DNA of 64,000 bases from Enterobacter cloacae complex sp. ECNIH7 (GTDB lineage Bacteria > Pseudomonadota > Gammaproteobacteria > Enterobacterales > Enterobacteriaceae): positions 3,782,001 to 3,846,000 of the forward strand of contig NZ_CP017990.1 of assembly GCF_002208095.1 (NCBI RefSeq), written 5' to 3'. Position numbers and translations under genes: made by a program. The notes under the pieces were generated by a model, which was given only the letters and a program-made list of their open reading frames with translations, made no database searches and was not told where the DNA came from. Positions within the stretch are counted from its first letter, which is position 1. Each line of letters starts with the position of its first letter. Positions 55,471-64,000 of the stretch are shown in pieces.

Positions 55471-55515
55471 ATGTAGAAATTTCGGACGCGGGTTCAACTC
55501 CCGCCAGCTCCACCA
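55471..55515 (+). repeat. attR: attR of prophage 2 / attachment core of the following island
   Basis: Exact 45-base copy of the ssrA 3' end (25,064-25,108). It is followed within 170 bases by a second integrase, so it also serves as the left junction of the next element. It is only a fragment and not a second tmRNA gene. Confidence 0.95.
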
Positions 55516-55680
55516 CTTTTTAGTTGTTTGAAGTACAATGAAGTCTACTAAGCCCGCATGGAATCAGCCTTGCGGGCTTTTTTACGTCTATTGTCGTCCA
55601 GTGAGAATTGCTGAGAACTATCACATATGGCACCCTGAATGGGACCCACTAAGAAGGGTCCAAAAACCGAGGGTCCCAAA

Positions 55681-56910
55681 ATGGCAAAAATCGCTAAGAA
55701 GCTCACTGACACTGAAATCAAAAGCACCAAGCCAGCCGACAAAGAAATCAACTTGTTTGACGGAGATGGTTTGATACTACGAATCGCTCCCCTCTCGAAA
55801 GGAGGAAAGAAGAATTGGTATTTCAGGTATGCAGTGCCAGTGAGTAAAAAAAGAACCAAAATGAGCCTTGGGACCTATCCTCACCTTACACTGGCAAGAG
55901 CAAGAGCATTGCGAGATGAATACCTTTCCTTGCTTGCCAATGGCATTGATCCTCAAGTCCATAACAACGATAAAGCAAATGCCTTAAAGAATGCTACTGA
56001 ACACACTCTCCAAACCGTGGCAAGGAAATGGTTAGATGAGAAGGTAAAGACCTCAGGTATCTCACAAGACCATGCAGAAGACATCTGGCGAAGCCTGGAG
56101 AGAAATATCTTTCCCGGCTTGGGTAATGTTCCTGTCAATGAGATCCGACCCAAACTCTTAAAGCAACATCTTGACCCTATTGAGCAACGAGGAGTCCTCG
56201 AAACTTTACGGCGAATCATTTCCCGCCTGAATGAAATTTTCCGCTATGCAGCAACAGAAGAACTCATAGAGTTCAATCCGGCTGACAACCTTGGACAACG
56301 GTTCAGTAAGCCTAAAAAACAGAATATGCCTGCATTACCTCCTTCCGAACTTCCCCGCTTCCTGATTGCTCTAACCAATGCTTCTATCCGTTTAGAAACA
56401 AGGTTACTTATTGAATGGCAGTTACTAACTTGGGTCCGCCCCGGTGAAGCGGTTCGCACAAGATGGTCAGATATTGATATAGAAACCGGCATGTGGAACA
56501 TTCCGGCTGAGTTTATGAAAATGAAGAAGCCTCACAAAGTTCCACTAAGCAAAGAAGCTTTGAGAGTCCTGGACTCAATGAAAGCCATAAGTGGGCATCG
56601 TGAATGGGTGTTTCCAAGCATAAAGGCTCCTCTTAACCATATGCATGAACAAACAGCTAATGCGGCCATAATCCGCATGGGCTTCGGAGGTGAGCTTGTA
56701 GCCCATGGAATGAGATCTATTGCCCGAACGGCCGCAGAGGAGTCGGGTAAGTTCAGGATAGATGTCTTAGAAGCGGCCCTTGCCCATTCGAAGAAAGATG
56801 AAATAATTGCAGCTTACAATCGTGCTGAGTATCTCGCAGAACGGGTAGTTCTCATGCAATGGTGGAGTGATTATGTTTCATCTCAAAAATACAAGGCTGA
56901 CGCAGCATAA
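55681..56910 (+). CDS. P4-type tyrosine integrase of the island
   Basis: 409 residues from ATG 55,681 (MAKIAKKLTDTEIKSTKPADKEINLFDGDGL). N-terminal DUF4102-type arm-binding domain (about 1-85, KNWYFRYAVPVSKKRTKMSLGTYPHLTLARAR), a core-binding domain (about 100-190), and a catalytic domain with Arg in TWVRPGEAVRTRW, HGMRSIART (H-x2-R), LAHSKKDEIIAAYNR (His and Tyr). The class is the one that targets tRNA and tmRNA 3' ends (CP4-57-like at ssrA). The prophage and the island use unrelated integrases at one site. Confidence 0.95.
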   Translation: MAKIAKKLTDTEIKSTKPADKEINLFDGDGLILRIAPLSKGGKKNWYFRYAVPVSKKRTKMSLGTYPHLTLARARALRDEYLSLLANGIDPQVHNNDKANALKNATEHTLQTVARKWLDEKVKTSGISQDHAEDIWRSLERNIFPGLGNVPVNEIRPKLLKQHLDPIEQRGVLETLRRIISRLNEIFRYAATEELIEFNPADNLGQRFSKPKKQNMPALPPSELPRFLIALTNASIRLETRLLIEWQLLTWVRPGEAVRTRWSDIDIETGMWNIPAEFMKMKKPHKVPLSKEALRVLDSMKAISGHREWVFPSIKAPLNHMHEQTANAAIIRMGFGGELVAHGMRSIARTAAEESGKFRIDVLEAALAHSKKDEIIAAYNRAEYLAERVVLMQWWSDYVSSQKYKADAA

Positions 56911-57010
56911 CCCTCCAATGATGCAGCAGTACTTTTCTAGAAAATCTAAGTTAATGATCTAAAATGAATAAAAATAAAAACCCTCATCAAAGGTTACATA
57001 TAGGCTACAT

Positions 57011-57481
57011 ATGAAAAGAATAATCTGTTATCTCTTCACCTTACTCTTACTTGTTATCCTTGTGTATGCAGGATTAGTAAAGGGTGATGTGTTCCCTGAA
57101 TGGATCATGAGCAAGAAGCTAATGATCCGTTGTGGACTGATCGGAGTGCTTGGTGGGACTCTTTACTGCCTCCGTGGTGTATATCTAAACAAGTGTGTCA
57201 GAAACTGCTGGGATGACCGTTGGTATGTCTGGTATGTATTAAGGCCTGTTGTCAGCGGTATCTGTGGTGTTGTGGCCTACCTGTTTCTAAAAGCAGGTTT
57301 GATAGTGTTAGATGCATCACAAAACGGTAGTGGTGGAGACTATGGATATATGGCATTTGCCTTCTTTGCTGGCTTGAATGTAGATAAATTCGTGGGCAAA
57401 ATCGAAGATGTAGGTATGGCTATTTTTGGGATTGAAAAATCTCGCACAGCAAGGTCGGGTGATAATTCCGATCAGAAATAA
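57011..57481 (+). CDS. Small multi-pass membrane protein, first gene of the ubiquitin-like operon
   Basis: 156 residues with hydrophobic segments at about 4-23, 38-54, 77-98 and 108-125, and a polar C-terminal tail. The MAFAFFAGLNVDKFVGKIEDVGMAIFGIEKSR part near the end recurs, as I recall, in small membrane proteins of conflict islands, but I cannot name a family. It is 17 bases before the lactamase gene, so probably co-transcribed. A membrane effector is a plausible but unproven role. Confidence 0.7.
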   Translation: MKRIICYLFTLLLLVILVYAGLVKGDVFPEWIMSKKLMIRCGLIGVLGGTLYCLRGVYLNKCVRNCWDDRWYVWYVLRPVVSGICGVVAYLFLKAGLIVLDASQNGSGGDYGYMAFAFFAGLNVDKFVGKIEDVGMAIFGIEKSRTARSGDNSDQK

Positions 57482-57497
57482 TTAAAAAGGATATGAT

Positions 57498-58652
57498 ATG
57501 ACTGCAAAGATATCTTTTTTCCCCGTAGGTAATGGGGATATGACACTTATTCAAACCGAAGATGGAAAGAATATATTAATCGATTGTCGTATCAGAGATG
57601 GTAAAGAACATCCCGATGTTCGCTCACAACTTAGAGAAAAACTTTCTCGTAATGACGAAGGCCGTCTCTTTGTTCATCTCTTTATTTGGTCGCACCCTGA
57701 TTCAGATCATTGCGATGGAGTATCTGATCACTTCCATTTGGGAAAACCTGAAAATTGGAGTGAAAGGAGTGATAAAATTTTCATCAATGAGATCTGGTCA
57801 AGCCCAATTGTATTTAGACGACATCATGCACAGAATCATCCTTTATGTGATGACGCAAAAGCTTTGAACGCAGAAGTCAAGAGAAGAGTCAATCTTTATA
57901 AAGAAAAGGGCTATTTGGATGGAGTCGGAAATCAAGTTTTGGTTTTAGGCAAGGACGATGGTGATAAAACGGATGACATACCAAATATTCTATTAGAATT
58001 AGATCAAAAAACTCGCTGGATTAACCAAAGCTATTCCTCATGTTTTGAAGCTCATTTACTGGGTCCTTCACCGAAGAAAGACCTTGATGAATTAGAAGAT
58101 AAATTGGGTAAAAACCATTCCAGTGTAATAATGAATTTTGCAATAAAAGGTGGTAATAAAACTGCTTATTTTTTAAGTGGTGGAGATGCCGAAGTTGTTT
58201 GTTGGGAATGTGTAAGAGATCGTCTAACTGATAAATATTCAATGTCTTGGTTAGATTATGATATCTTACAAGCACCACACCATTGTTCATGGCATAGCCT
58301 TTCCCATCATAGTTTAAGTGATATGGGTGATGAAGCAGAAACATCAGAGAAAGCAATGGAAGTGTTCAACCGGGCTAAACAAAATGCTTTCATTATTTCC
58401 AGTTCAAAAGTAATTGAAGATGATGAGAAAGACCCTCCGGCCTATCGAGCAAAAGAAGAATACGAAAAAATTGTTGATAATGTGCAAGGTCAATTTTTAT
58501 GTGTATCGGACCATAAAAAGAATGGAGAGAATATTCCGTTAGAGATTGAAATTTCCGATAACGGTATTAAGAAAATTGCTGCATCTGCATTAGGTATGGC
58601 TGAATCATCAAGTGCTGCTGTAAATAGACAAGGTGGTGGTGGTTATGCCTGA
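57498..58652 (+). CDS. ComEC/Rec2-like metallo-beta-lactamase-fold hydrolase with Gly-rich C-terminal tail
   Basis: 384 residues. Lactamase-fold motifs: VGNGDMTLIQ (10-19), the metal motif SHPDSDHCDG (His66, Asp68, Asp70, His71, the HxDxDH form found in ComEC-like enzymes), NHSSVIM (206-212), LSGGDAE (226-232) and APHHCSW (259-265). The substrate is unknown; nucleic acid or nucleotide hydrolysis is plausible. The tail from about 369 is flexible and ends in RQGGGGYA. The gene overlaps the E2-E1 gene by 8 bases, in the position of the CD-NTase gene in type II CBASS. Confidence 0.85.
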   Translation: MTAKISFFPVGNGDMTLIQTEDGKNILIDCRIRDGKEHPDVRSQLREKLSRNDEGRLFVHLFIWSHPDSDHCDGVSDHFHLGKPENWSERSDKIFINEIWSSPIVFRRHHAQNHPLCDDAKALNAEVKRRVNLYKEKGYLDGVGNQVLVLGKDDGDKTDDIPNILLELDQKTRWINQSYSSCFEAHLLGPSPKKDLDELEDKLGKNHSSVIMNFAIKGGNKTAYFLSGGDAEVVCWECVRDRLTDKYSMSWLDYDILQAPHHCSWHSLSHHSLSDMGDEAETSEKAMEVFNRAKQNAFIISSSKVIEDDEKDPPAYRAKEEYEKIVDNVQGQFLCVSDHKKNGENIPLEIEISDNGIKKIAASALGMAESSSAAVNRQGGGGYA

Positions 58653-60519
58653 TTGTCTTAGTAAAAAGATAGATCAGTTGAGCACAATCCTTGCACCTTA
58701 TGGTGCAAGGAAGCTTTCTACGAATGAATTATCAAAATTCAACGATAAATATGTTTGTGCTTGGGAATTAGTAACTGATTTAGAATTTAGTAATGAACCA
58801 ATTGTATTGCAACTAAGATACAAAACTCTTAGTCAATTTGACATTCCAGATGTGTTTATTTCCTCACCTAAAATTGATGTTTGCCAACTCCCGCACTTAG
58901 AAAAAAATGGCAAGTTATGTGTTTGGCCTGACAGTTATATCATCGATCATAATGATATGACCTATGCAGTCGATTTACTAAACGATGCTATACTAATGCT
59001 AAGAAAAGGAATAAATGGAGATTTAAGTGAGGATTTCATTGATGAGTTCCAGAACTATTGGATTTATCAATGTAATAAAATAGATCGACTTATAAGCCTG
59101 TGTGATCTAACAAATAAAAACACAAGGTCGGTTTTCGGTTATCGGACTCGAAAATTTGGAGTAATATACTCTGACACACAAAAAGAATTAATTAACTGGT
59201 TGGAAAACCAAAAAATATTGCCATTAGAATCGGATGAAAGTAATTCAAAAGATAAGAGAATAAGGCAACAGCAACTCTCTAAAATAATTTCAATTCCATT
59301 GATATTCTTCAATGAAGCCTGGTATCCGAGTCAGTATCCCAAAACTGCAAGGGATTTATTTGAACTCATAAATCAGCAACAGGAAGATTCAGAAAGCACT
59401 ATTGAATTGATCTTAAGATCTTGTGCTAATATGTTCAATGTCAAGCCAATAATTCTAATTTCATTCCCAACTCCTTCTGGGATGAATATTATAGGAATAC
59501 AGATTCCTAAGGGAGTTAGTGATCTTGCCTCAGACCGTTTCGATACCAGAGGTATTAGTCGGGGTCGATTCAGGAATACAGCTTTATTAGATGGTTATAG
59601 AAATTACATCGATGGAAAGATTTTAAAAAATAGAATAAGTCAAACAAAAACAGAAAATCTCATAGTAGACCGTTCTGACGATTCTTGGTTAACAGGCCGT
59701 GAGCATAACAAAACTTACAAGAAAATCTCTGAACATAAAGTAGCTATCGTCGGATGTGGTTCAGTAGGTTCTTCGGTATCAAGACTGTTACTTCAATCAG
59801 GTATTAGAAAAATGATGCTTTGGGATGATGATTTAATGAAGAGTGAAAACTCCTCTCGTCATCTATTAGGATTTGATTCTGTTTATAAAAATAAAGCATT
59901 AGCTCTTGCCTCAAGGCTACGGGAAGAGTTTCCAAATGCGTATATAGAAGCTTTTAATGAAGATTGGACAGAAGATTCCAAGAATAACCAGAAAATTGCA
60001 GAAGCCGATATTATAGTAAGCTGCACTGCACATTGGAATACTGAACAGCAGTTAATTAAAAGACAGTCGGAAGACATTCTTGGTGCTATTGTCTTTGCAT
60101 TTGTTGAAGCTCATGCGATGGCTGGGCATGTAATAGTCAACCAAGTGGATTCTAATGCTTTTAATAGCTGGCATATTACAGAAGGTAAATATATAGGTGC
60201 ATTAAAATATCCGGCTACTTACTGGAAAGAAAATACTCGCAAAAGGATAGCTGCATGTGCCGGAGAGTTCCAGCCATACGGAGCTATCCCATTGACTAAT
60301 TTACATGCTCTAACTGCAAGAACGGTAATAGATCTTATTATGGATCGTTTTTCAAATAAATCTTTTGCTTATAGTTATTTAGGAAGAGAAACAGAACTTT
60401 TGGAATTGGGTGGAAAATGGAATAATAAATGGATAGCACAATTCGGAAATCCAGAAAAGGGTGATTGTATCATACCTCTTGTTTTTGAAAATTCTAATTG
60501 GGAAAAATGTGATGCATAA
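58645..60519 (+). CDS. E2-E1 fusion protein (Cap2-like ubiquitin-transfer enzyme)
   Basis: 624 residues from ATG 58,645. N-terminal E2-like domain (about 1-150) with PHLEKNGKLCVWPD, where Cys92 fits the E2 catalytic cysteine. C-terminal ThiF/E1 domain (from about 360): VAIVGCGSVGSS nucleotide motif (370-375), LWDDD (394-396) and Arg405. Cys538 in AACAGEFQPYG stands where the E1 thioester cysteine of Cap2 would be; Cys460 (VSCTAHW) is another candidate. The layout is that of CBASS Cap2. It overlaps its neighbours by 8 bases on each side. The substrate is unknown. Confidence 0.87.
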   Translation: MPDCLSKKIDQLSTILAPYGARKLSTNELSKFNDKYVCAWELVTDLEFSNEPIVLQLRYKTLSQFDIPDVFISSPKIDVCQLPHLEKNGKLCVWPDSYIIDHNDMTYAVDLLNDAILMLRKGINGDLSEDFIDEFQNYWIYQCNKIDRLISLCDLTNKNTRSVFGYRTRKFGVIYSDTQKELINWLENQKILPLESDESNSKDKRIRQQQLSKIISIPLIFFNEAWYPSQYPKTARDLFELINQQQEDSESTIELILRSCANMFNVKPIILISFPTPSGMNIIGIQIPKGVSDLASDRFDTRGISRGRFRNTALLDGYRNYIDGKILKNRISQTKTENLIVDRSDDSWLTGREHNKTYKKISEHKVAIVGCGSVGSSVSRLLLQSGIRKMMLWDDDLMKSENSSRHLLGFDSVYKNKALALASRLREEFPNAYIEAFNEDWTEDSKNNQKIAEADIIVSCTAHWNTEQQLIKRQSEDILGAIVFAFVEAHAMAGHVIVNQVDSNAFNSWHITEGKYIGALKYPATYWKENTRKRIAACAGEFQPYGAIPLTNLHALTARTVIDLIMDRFSNKSFAYSYLGRETELLELGGKWNNKWIAQFGNPEKGDCIIPLVFENSNWEKCDA

Positions 60520-61009
60520 ATTTCATTGTACCGAATTAGATTTTAAAATATGCATCAGCCAAAGCATAGTAGATGAGTTATTTTCTCACCGTCAAACTCA
60601 CTGTTTTAGTAAAGAATCTGGAGGTATGCTATTTTCCAATAATCTCACTGATTCTGAGATTGAAATCAATAAAATAACCACACCAGGCTCTACTGATTTG
60701 AGGAAAAGAAATTATTTCAAGTTAGATGAGAAAAAAGCCAAAGAAGATATCATATCATTATTCAAGCAAGGTTTTCACTACTTAGGTGATTGGCATACAC
60801 ATAATGAAGGCGTGGCAAGCCCATCAGGAACGGATATCCGCAGTATCCAAGACTTATTTATCAAATCAGGTCATACAAGACCTTTTTTTCTCATGCTAAT
60901 AATCCCAAACAAAGAAAATATTTCCAACTGTTATTTATCAGCAGCAGATGGGAAAAAAATATATACTTTCAAGTATATTTCAGATAAGGGGTTTTTTAAT
61001 GAACAATGA
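60512..61009 (+). CDS. JAMM/JAB metalloprotease (Cap3-like deconjugase)
   Basis: 165 residues from ATG 60,512, overlapping the E2-E1 stop (the frame is open to 60,461 but that part lies inside E1). The full JAMM set is present: Glu35 in KESGGML, then HTHNEGVASPSGTD giving His95, His97, Ser105 and Asp108 in the H-x-H-x7-S-x2-D spacing. It should bind zinc and cleave isopeptide-type or C-terminal linkages made by the E1/E2 enzyme, as Cap3 does in type II CBASS. Confidence 0.9.
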   Translation: MHKFHCTELDFKICISQSIVDELFSHRQTHCFSKESGGMLFSNNLTDSEIEINKITTPGSTDLRKRNYFKLDEKKAKEDIISLFKQGFHYLGDWHTHNEGVASPSGTDIRSIQDLFIKSGHTRPFFLMLIIPNKENISNCYLSAADGKKIYTFKYISDKGFFNEQ

Positions 61010-61126
61010 ATTATCTCAAAGCTAAATAAAATTTTAGTTAGAAATAATGGTGTTTGAATTTTCAAGGTGTACTCGGTTATTTTCATTGAGTTACACCATA
61101 AGTAGAACATAACAGGGTTATAGAGA

Positions 61127-61576
61127 ATGATAAAAATAAAACATTTTATAATAAATTTCATGTCTGATAAATTAGATGAAGACTCACTTTCATTTTTAAA
61201 GATATCACTCTACACAATATATTTTACTTACTTGATTGTGATCGTTAATGATTGCAAAGGAATACCAATTCCAGCATATGTAGGATTTTATTTGATTTGT
61301 ATTTCATCTGCTATAGCAATAACAAAGCAATACCGAAGAAGAGGGGAAATAATAAAAATAATAAACGATACAATTCTTTTTCTTGCTGCGGCTTTTGCTT
61401 CTATGAAAATGCTTTACATTATAAGTCCAATTGAAGATATAAGTGTATCATCTCTTGAAAAGAATTTCATTCCTTTTGCATTGAGATTTATTTTGATTGT
61501 TTGTTCTTTTACAAAAGCTTTCATGAGTGCGACCGATATTAAAGGAAAGCCATCAAAACCAGATCAAGAAGATTAA
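61127..61576 (+). CDS. Multi-pass membrane protein of unknown function
   Basis: 149 residues with hydrophobic segments at about 27-40, 48-66, 81-100 and 112-130, and a polar tail (KGKPSKPDQED). It lies 118 bases after the JAB gene, same strand, equally AT-rich, so it may belong to the same unit or be separate. It has no recognised family and no clear sequence similarity to the membrane protein at 57,011. Confidence 0.6.
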   Translation: MIKIKHFIINFMSDKLDEDSLSFLKISLYTIYFTYLIVIVNDCKGIPIPAYVGFYLICISSAIAITKQYRRRGEIIKIINDTILFLAAAFASMKMLYIISPIEDISVSSLEKNFIPFALRFILIVCSFTKAFMSATDIKGKPSKPDQED

Positions 61577-62007
61577 ATGATAAAAAAAACGACAATGAAT
61601 GGTATGGATATAATATCGACAACATACACAAACTCCTTGAATCTCCGCATGAAAATATCATTATCAAGATATAGGCCAATATACACAGCTACGATATTTA
61701 AGATAATTAAAATAAAAAGGAACCACCATTTTCTATTCATAACATAAATTTTCCGGCATGCAATTTAATAAATAAATACCATTATTTTTTTACATGTCAA
61801 CCATCGCTACGCATAAATATAAAGCAAGGGCTAACTCATCGAAGCTCCGCTTCTTTGAGTTCCCTTGTTTTTCGCCCTTCGGTTGAAAAAGAAAGTCAAA
61901 GTCTAACCTAACTCATTGACATGAATTGCATTTCCACTATAAATATATAATGTGTTGCAAAGGAATTGCTCACTTTAAAGCGAATAAATATATAAAAAGG
62001 AGTTTAT
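61577..62007. other. Non-coding region with long hairpin, candidate oriT
   Basis: 431 AT-rich bases without a supportable gene. An extended inverted repeat at 61,825-61,867 pairs CAAGGG, AACTCA and GAAGC with GCTTC, TGAGTT and CCCTTG. A weaker TTTTC...GAAAA repeat follows, and CTAACTCAT recurs at 61,831 and 61,908. Location directly before mobC and the relaxase is typical for an origin of transfer. It could alternatively be a terminator of the upstream gene. Confidence 0.5.
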
Positions 62008-62391
62008 ATGGGTAAAATAATAACATTGTCGTATACAAATAATTTCAAGCCTATTAGCGATAATAAATCTCAATCATTGCGAATACACTGTGTAAGTGTA
62101 CGATTAAATAAAGAAGAGTTAGAGCTTCTCAATGCAAGCCGTGGTGATAAACGCAAAGGTGAATGGCTTCGCATGGCATCACTTCAAAAGCTTCCTCCGA
62201 CCATTCCTGCAATCAATTTAGAAGTTTGGCAATCATTGTCTGATATATCTCAAAAGCTAAATCGTCTAATAATCCACCTTGATACTAAAAGCAGTAATAG
62301 TGAACTGACGAAAACAGAGATCTTCGCTGTTAAAAAGCAGATTAAAGAGCTTCGCTCATGTCTTACAGGTTCTGATCCGTCCGTAAGGTAG
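62008..62391 (+). CDS. mobC: MobC-like mobilization accessory protein
   Basis: 127 residues. SLRIHCVSVRLNKEELELLNASRGDKRKGEWLRMASL (about 23-60) has the ribbon-helix-helix-like pattern of MobC relaxosome proteins, followed by a helical region with QKLNRLI typical of the family. It has a strong AAAGGAG ribosome site. It would bind oriT and help the relaxase encoded nine bases downstream. Confidence 0.82.
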   Translation: MGKIITLSYTNNFKPISDNKSQSLRIHCVSVRLNKEELELLNASRGDKRKGEWLRMASLQKLPPTIPAINLEVWQSLSDISQKLNRLIIHLDTKSSNSELTKTEIFAVKKQIKELRSCLTGSDPSVR

Positions 62392-62399
62392 TTTTTCGC

Positions 62400-63581
<1,182 letters not shown>

Positions 63582-63804
63582 ACAGTCAATTACAAATACT
63601 TTTCGTAACCGCACTCTATCTGTAGTAACAAATTTTCGTTTAGTCAAGAAAATATTGATCGTTATTACAGATCGATAATCTGGTTGTGATAGCCTGGACC
63701 TATCAAGAGCTAATCATCGATCGGTACAAGCAATTTTACTAAAGAGAGTCGGTCATCGAGAATCTCTGTAAACGCACCATTTAATCTGCAACCTTGAGGT
63801 TGAT
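63582..63804. other. Non-coding gap in the island
   Basis: 223 bases with no supportable gene. GATCGTTATTACAGATCGAT and TCATCGATCGGTACAAG contain repeated ATCGAT-like elements, possibly regulatory for the next gene. No terminator is clear. Confidence 0.4.
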
Positions 63805-64000
63805 ATGAAAAACGAAACAATAAAGTGCCCGTTCTGCTTCAAAGAGAGCCAGTTTGGAGTTAGCGTCTGCACTGGCTGTCATTCAACCATCAAATATGGA
63901 GCCGTTTCATCTTGGTTAGCTTTACTAATAGGAATTGTGCTGTTGGCGATAGCTTTCTTCATATTCGCTGTCAGTCAAAGTTTTATATTTGCTGTCGTTA
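63805..64000 (+). CDS. Zinc-ribbon membrane protein, N-terminal part (cut by window edge)
   Basis: It starts at ATG 63,805 with TGAGG upstream. 65 codons are visible: MKNETIKCPFCFKESQFG with two C-x2-C knuckles (CPFC, CTGC) forming a zinc ribbon, then a hydrophobic segment (about 36-55) continuing to the window end. Small zinc-ribbon membrane proteins often sit beside relaxase genes in islands. Function unknown. Confidence 0.7.
   Translation, partial: MKNETIKCPFCFKESQFGVSVCTGCHSTIKYGAVSSWLALLIGIVLLAIAFFIFAVSQSFIFAVV

Larger units (their letters stand above)
25064..55515. mobile_element. P2/186-like prophage 2 integrated in ssrA (complete)
   Basis: About 30.4 kb between two copies of a 45-bp direct repeat. 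From attL: moron, ogr, D, U, T, E'/E, FII, FI, G, H, I, J, W, V, S, R, lysis genes, X, L, M, N, O on the minus strand; P and Q on +; the HipA-like/HIRAN cargo; candidate cos; the DinI-like unit; A, dam and small genes; CII, Cox; then CI and int on +. All modules expected of a P2-type phage are present without visible frameshifts, so it may be inducible. Confidence 0.95.

Noticed and set aside
55471..55515. Second tmRNA gene
   Set aside because: Only the last 45 bases of ssrA are present, without the tag frame or the 5' half. It is an attachment site copy.
55538..55774. 78-residue ORF between attR and the island integrase
   Set aside because: It overlaps the integrase start in another frame, has no domain or ribosome site, and begins at the att junction. 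Likely chance.
57011..61009. CBASS type II operon
   Set aside because: The E2-E1 and JAB genes resemble Cap2 and Cap3, but no CD-NTase (nucleotidyltransferase GS-x-D-x-D motif) is present in the operon or beside it. The upstream enzyme has metallo-beta-lactamase motifs instead.

Overview
The window is chromosomal DNA from a member of the Enterobacteriaceae. The core block rpsP-rimM-trmD-rplS, ffh, ypjD, yfjD, grpE, nadK, recN, bamE, rnfH-ratA, smpB, ssrA has the E. coli order, and its protein sequences differ from E. coli by scattered substitutions. Together with the REP-type and GC-rich palindromic repeats this suits an Enterobacter-like host. Species cannot be fixed from the sequence alone.

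Layout. (1) 1 to about 13,555: the right-hand part of a P2-like prophage on the + strand, from lysis genes through tail genes (R S V W J I H G FI FII E E' T U D) to the late activator ogr. Its capsid, replication and integrase genes lie outside the window. (2) About 13,560-25,108: the host core block, ending in the tmRNA gene ssrA. (3) 25,064-55,515: a complete P2/186-like prophage (about 30.4 kb) integrated in the 3' end of ssrA and bounded by a 45-bp direct repeat. Its late genes run on the minus strand (terminase P and portal Q on +). It has a 186-type CI repressor, Cox, CII, replication protein A, a Dam-type methylase, a LexA-controlled DinI-like unit and a tyrosine integrase. Between the portal and the candidate cos site it carries an AT-rich two-gene cargo: a HipA-like kinase and a HIRAN-domain protein. 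(4) 55,471 to the end: a second element in tandem at the same ssrA site. It is an AT-rich integrative mobilizable island with a P4-type integrase, a ubiquitin-like conjugation operon, a MobC/relaxase pair and a zinc-ribbon membrane protein cut by the window edge.

The most interesting part is 57,011-61,009: a small membrane protein, a ComEC-like metallo-beta-lactamase whose C-terminus ends in a flexible glycine-rich tail, an E2-E1 fusion resembling CBASS Cap2, and a JAMM/JAB peptidase resembling CBASS Cap3. The last three genes overlap. There is no CD-NTase, so this is not a CBASS operon. The lactamase occupies the place a CD-NTase has in type II CBASS, and I propose its tail as the substrate of the E1/E2 enzyme. 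The HipA-like/HIRAN pair, sitting at a P2 accessory-gene locus, is a second candidate anti-phage system.

Regulatory and genome-structure signals read directly include T TTT TTG frameshift sites in both E genes, three TGT-N12-ACA late-activator boxes in prophage 2, LexA boxes before recN and before the DinI-like unit, a sigma-32 promoter before grpE, shared integrase arm-type motifs in both prophages, and a probable CTG start for yfjD.
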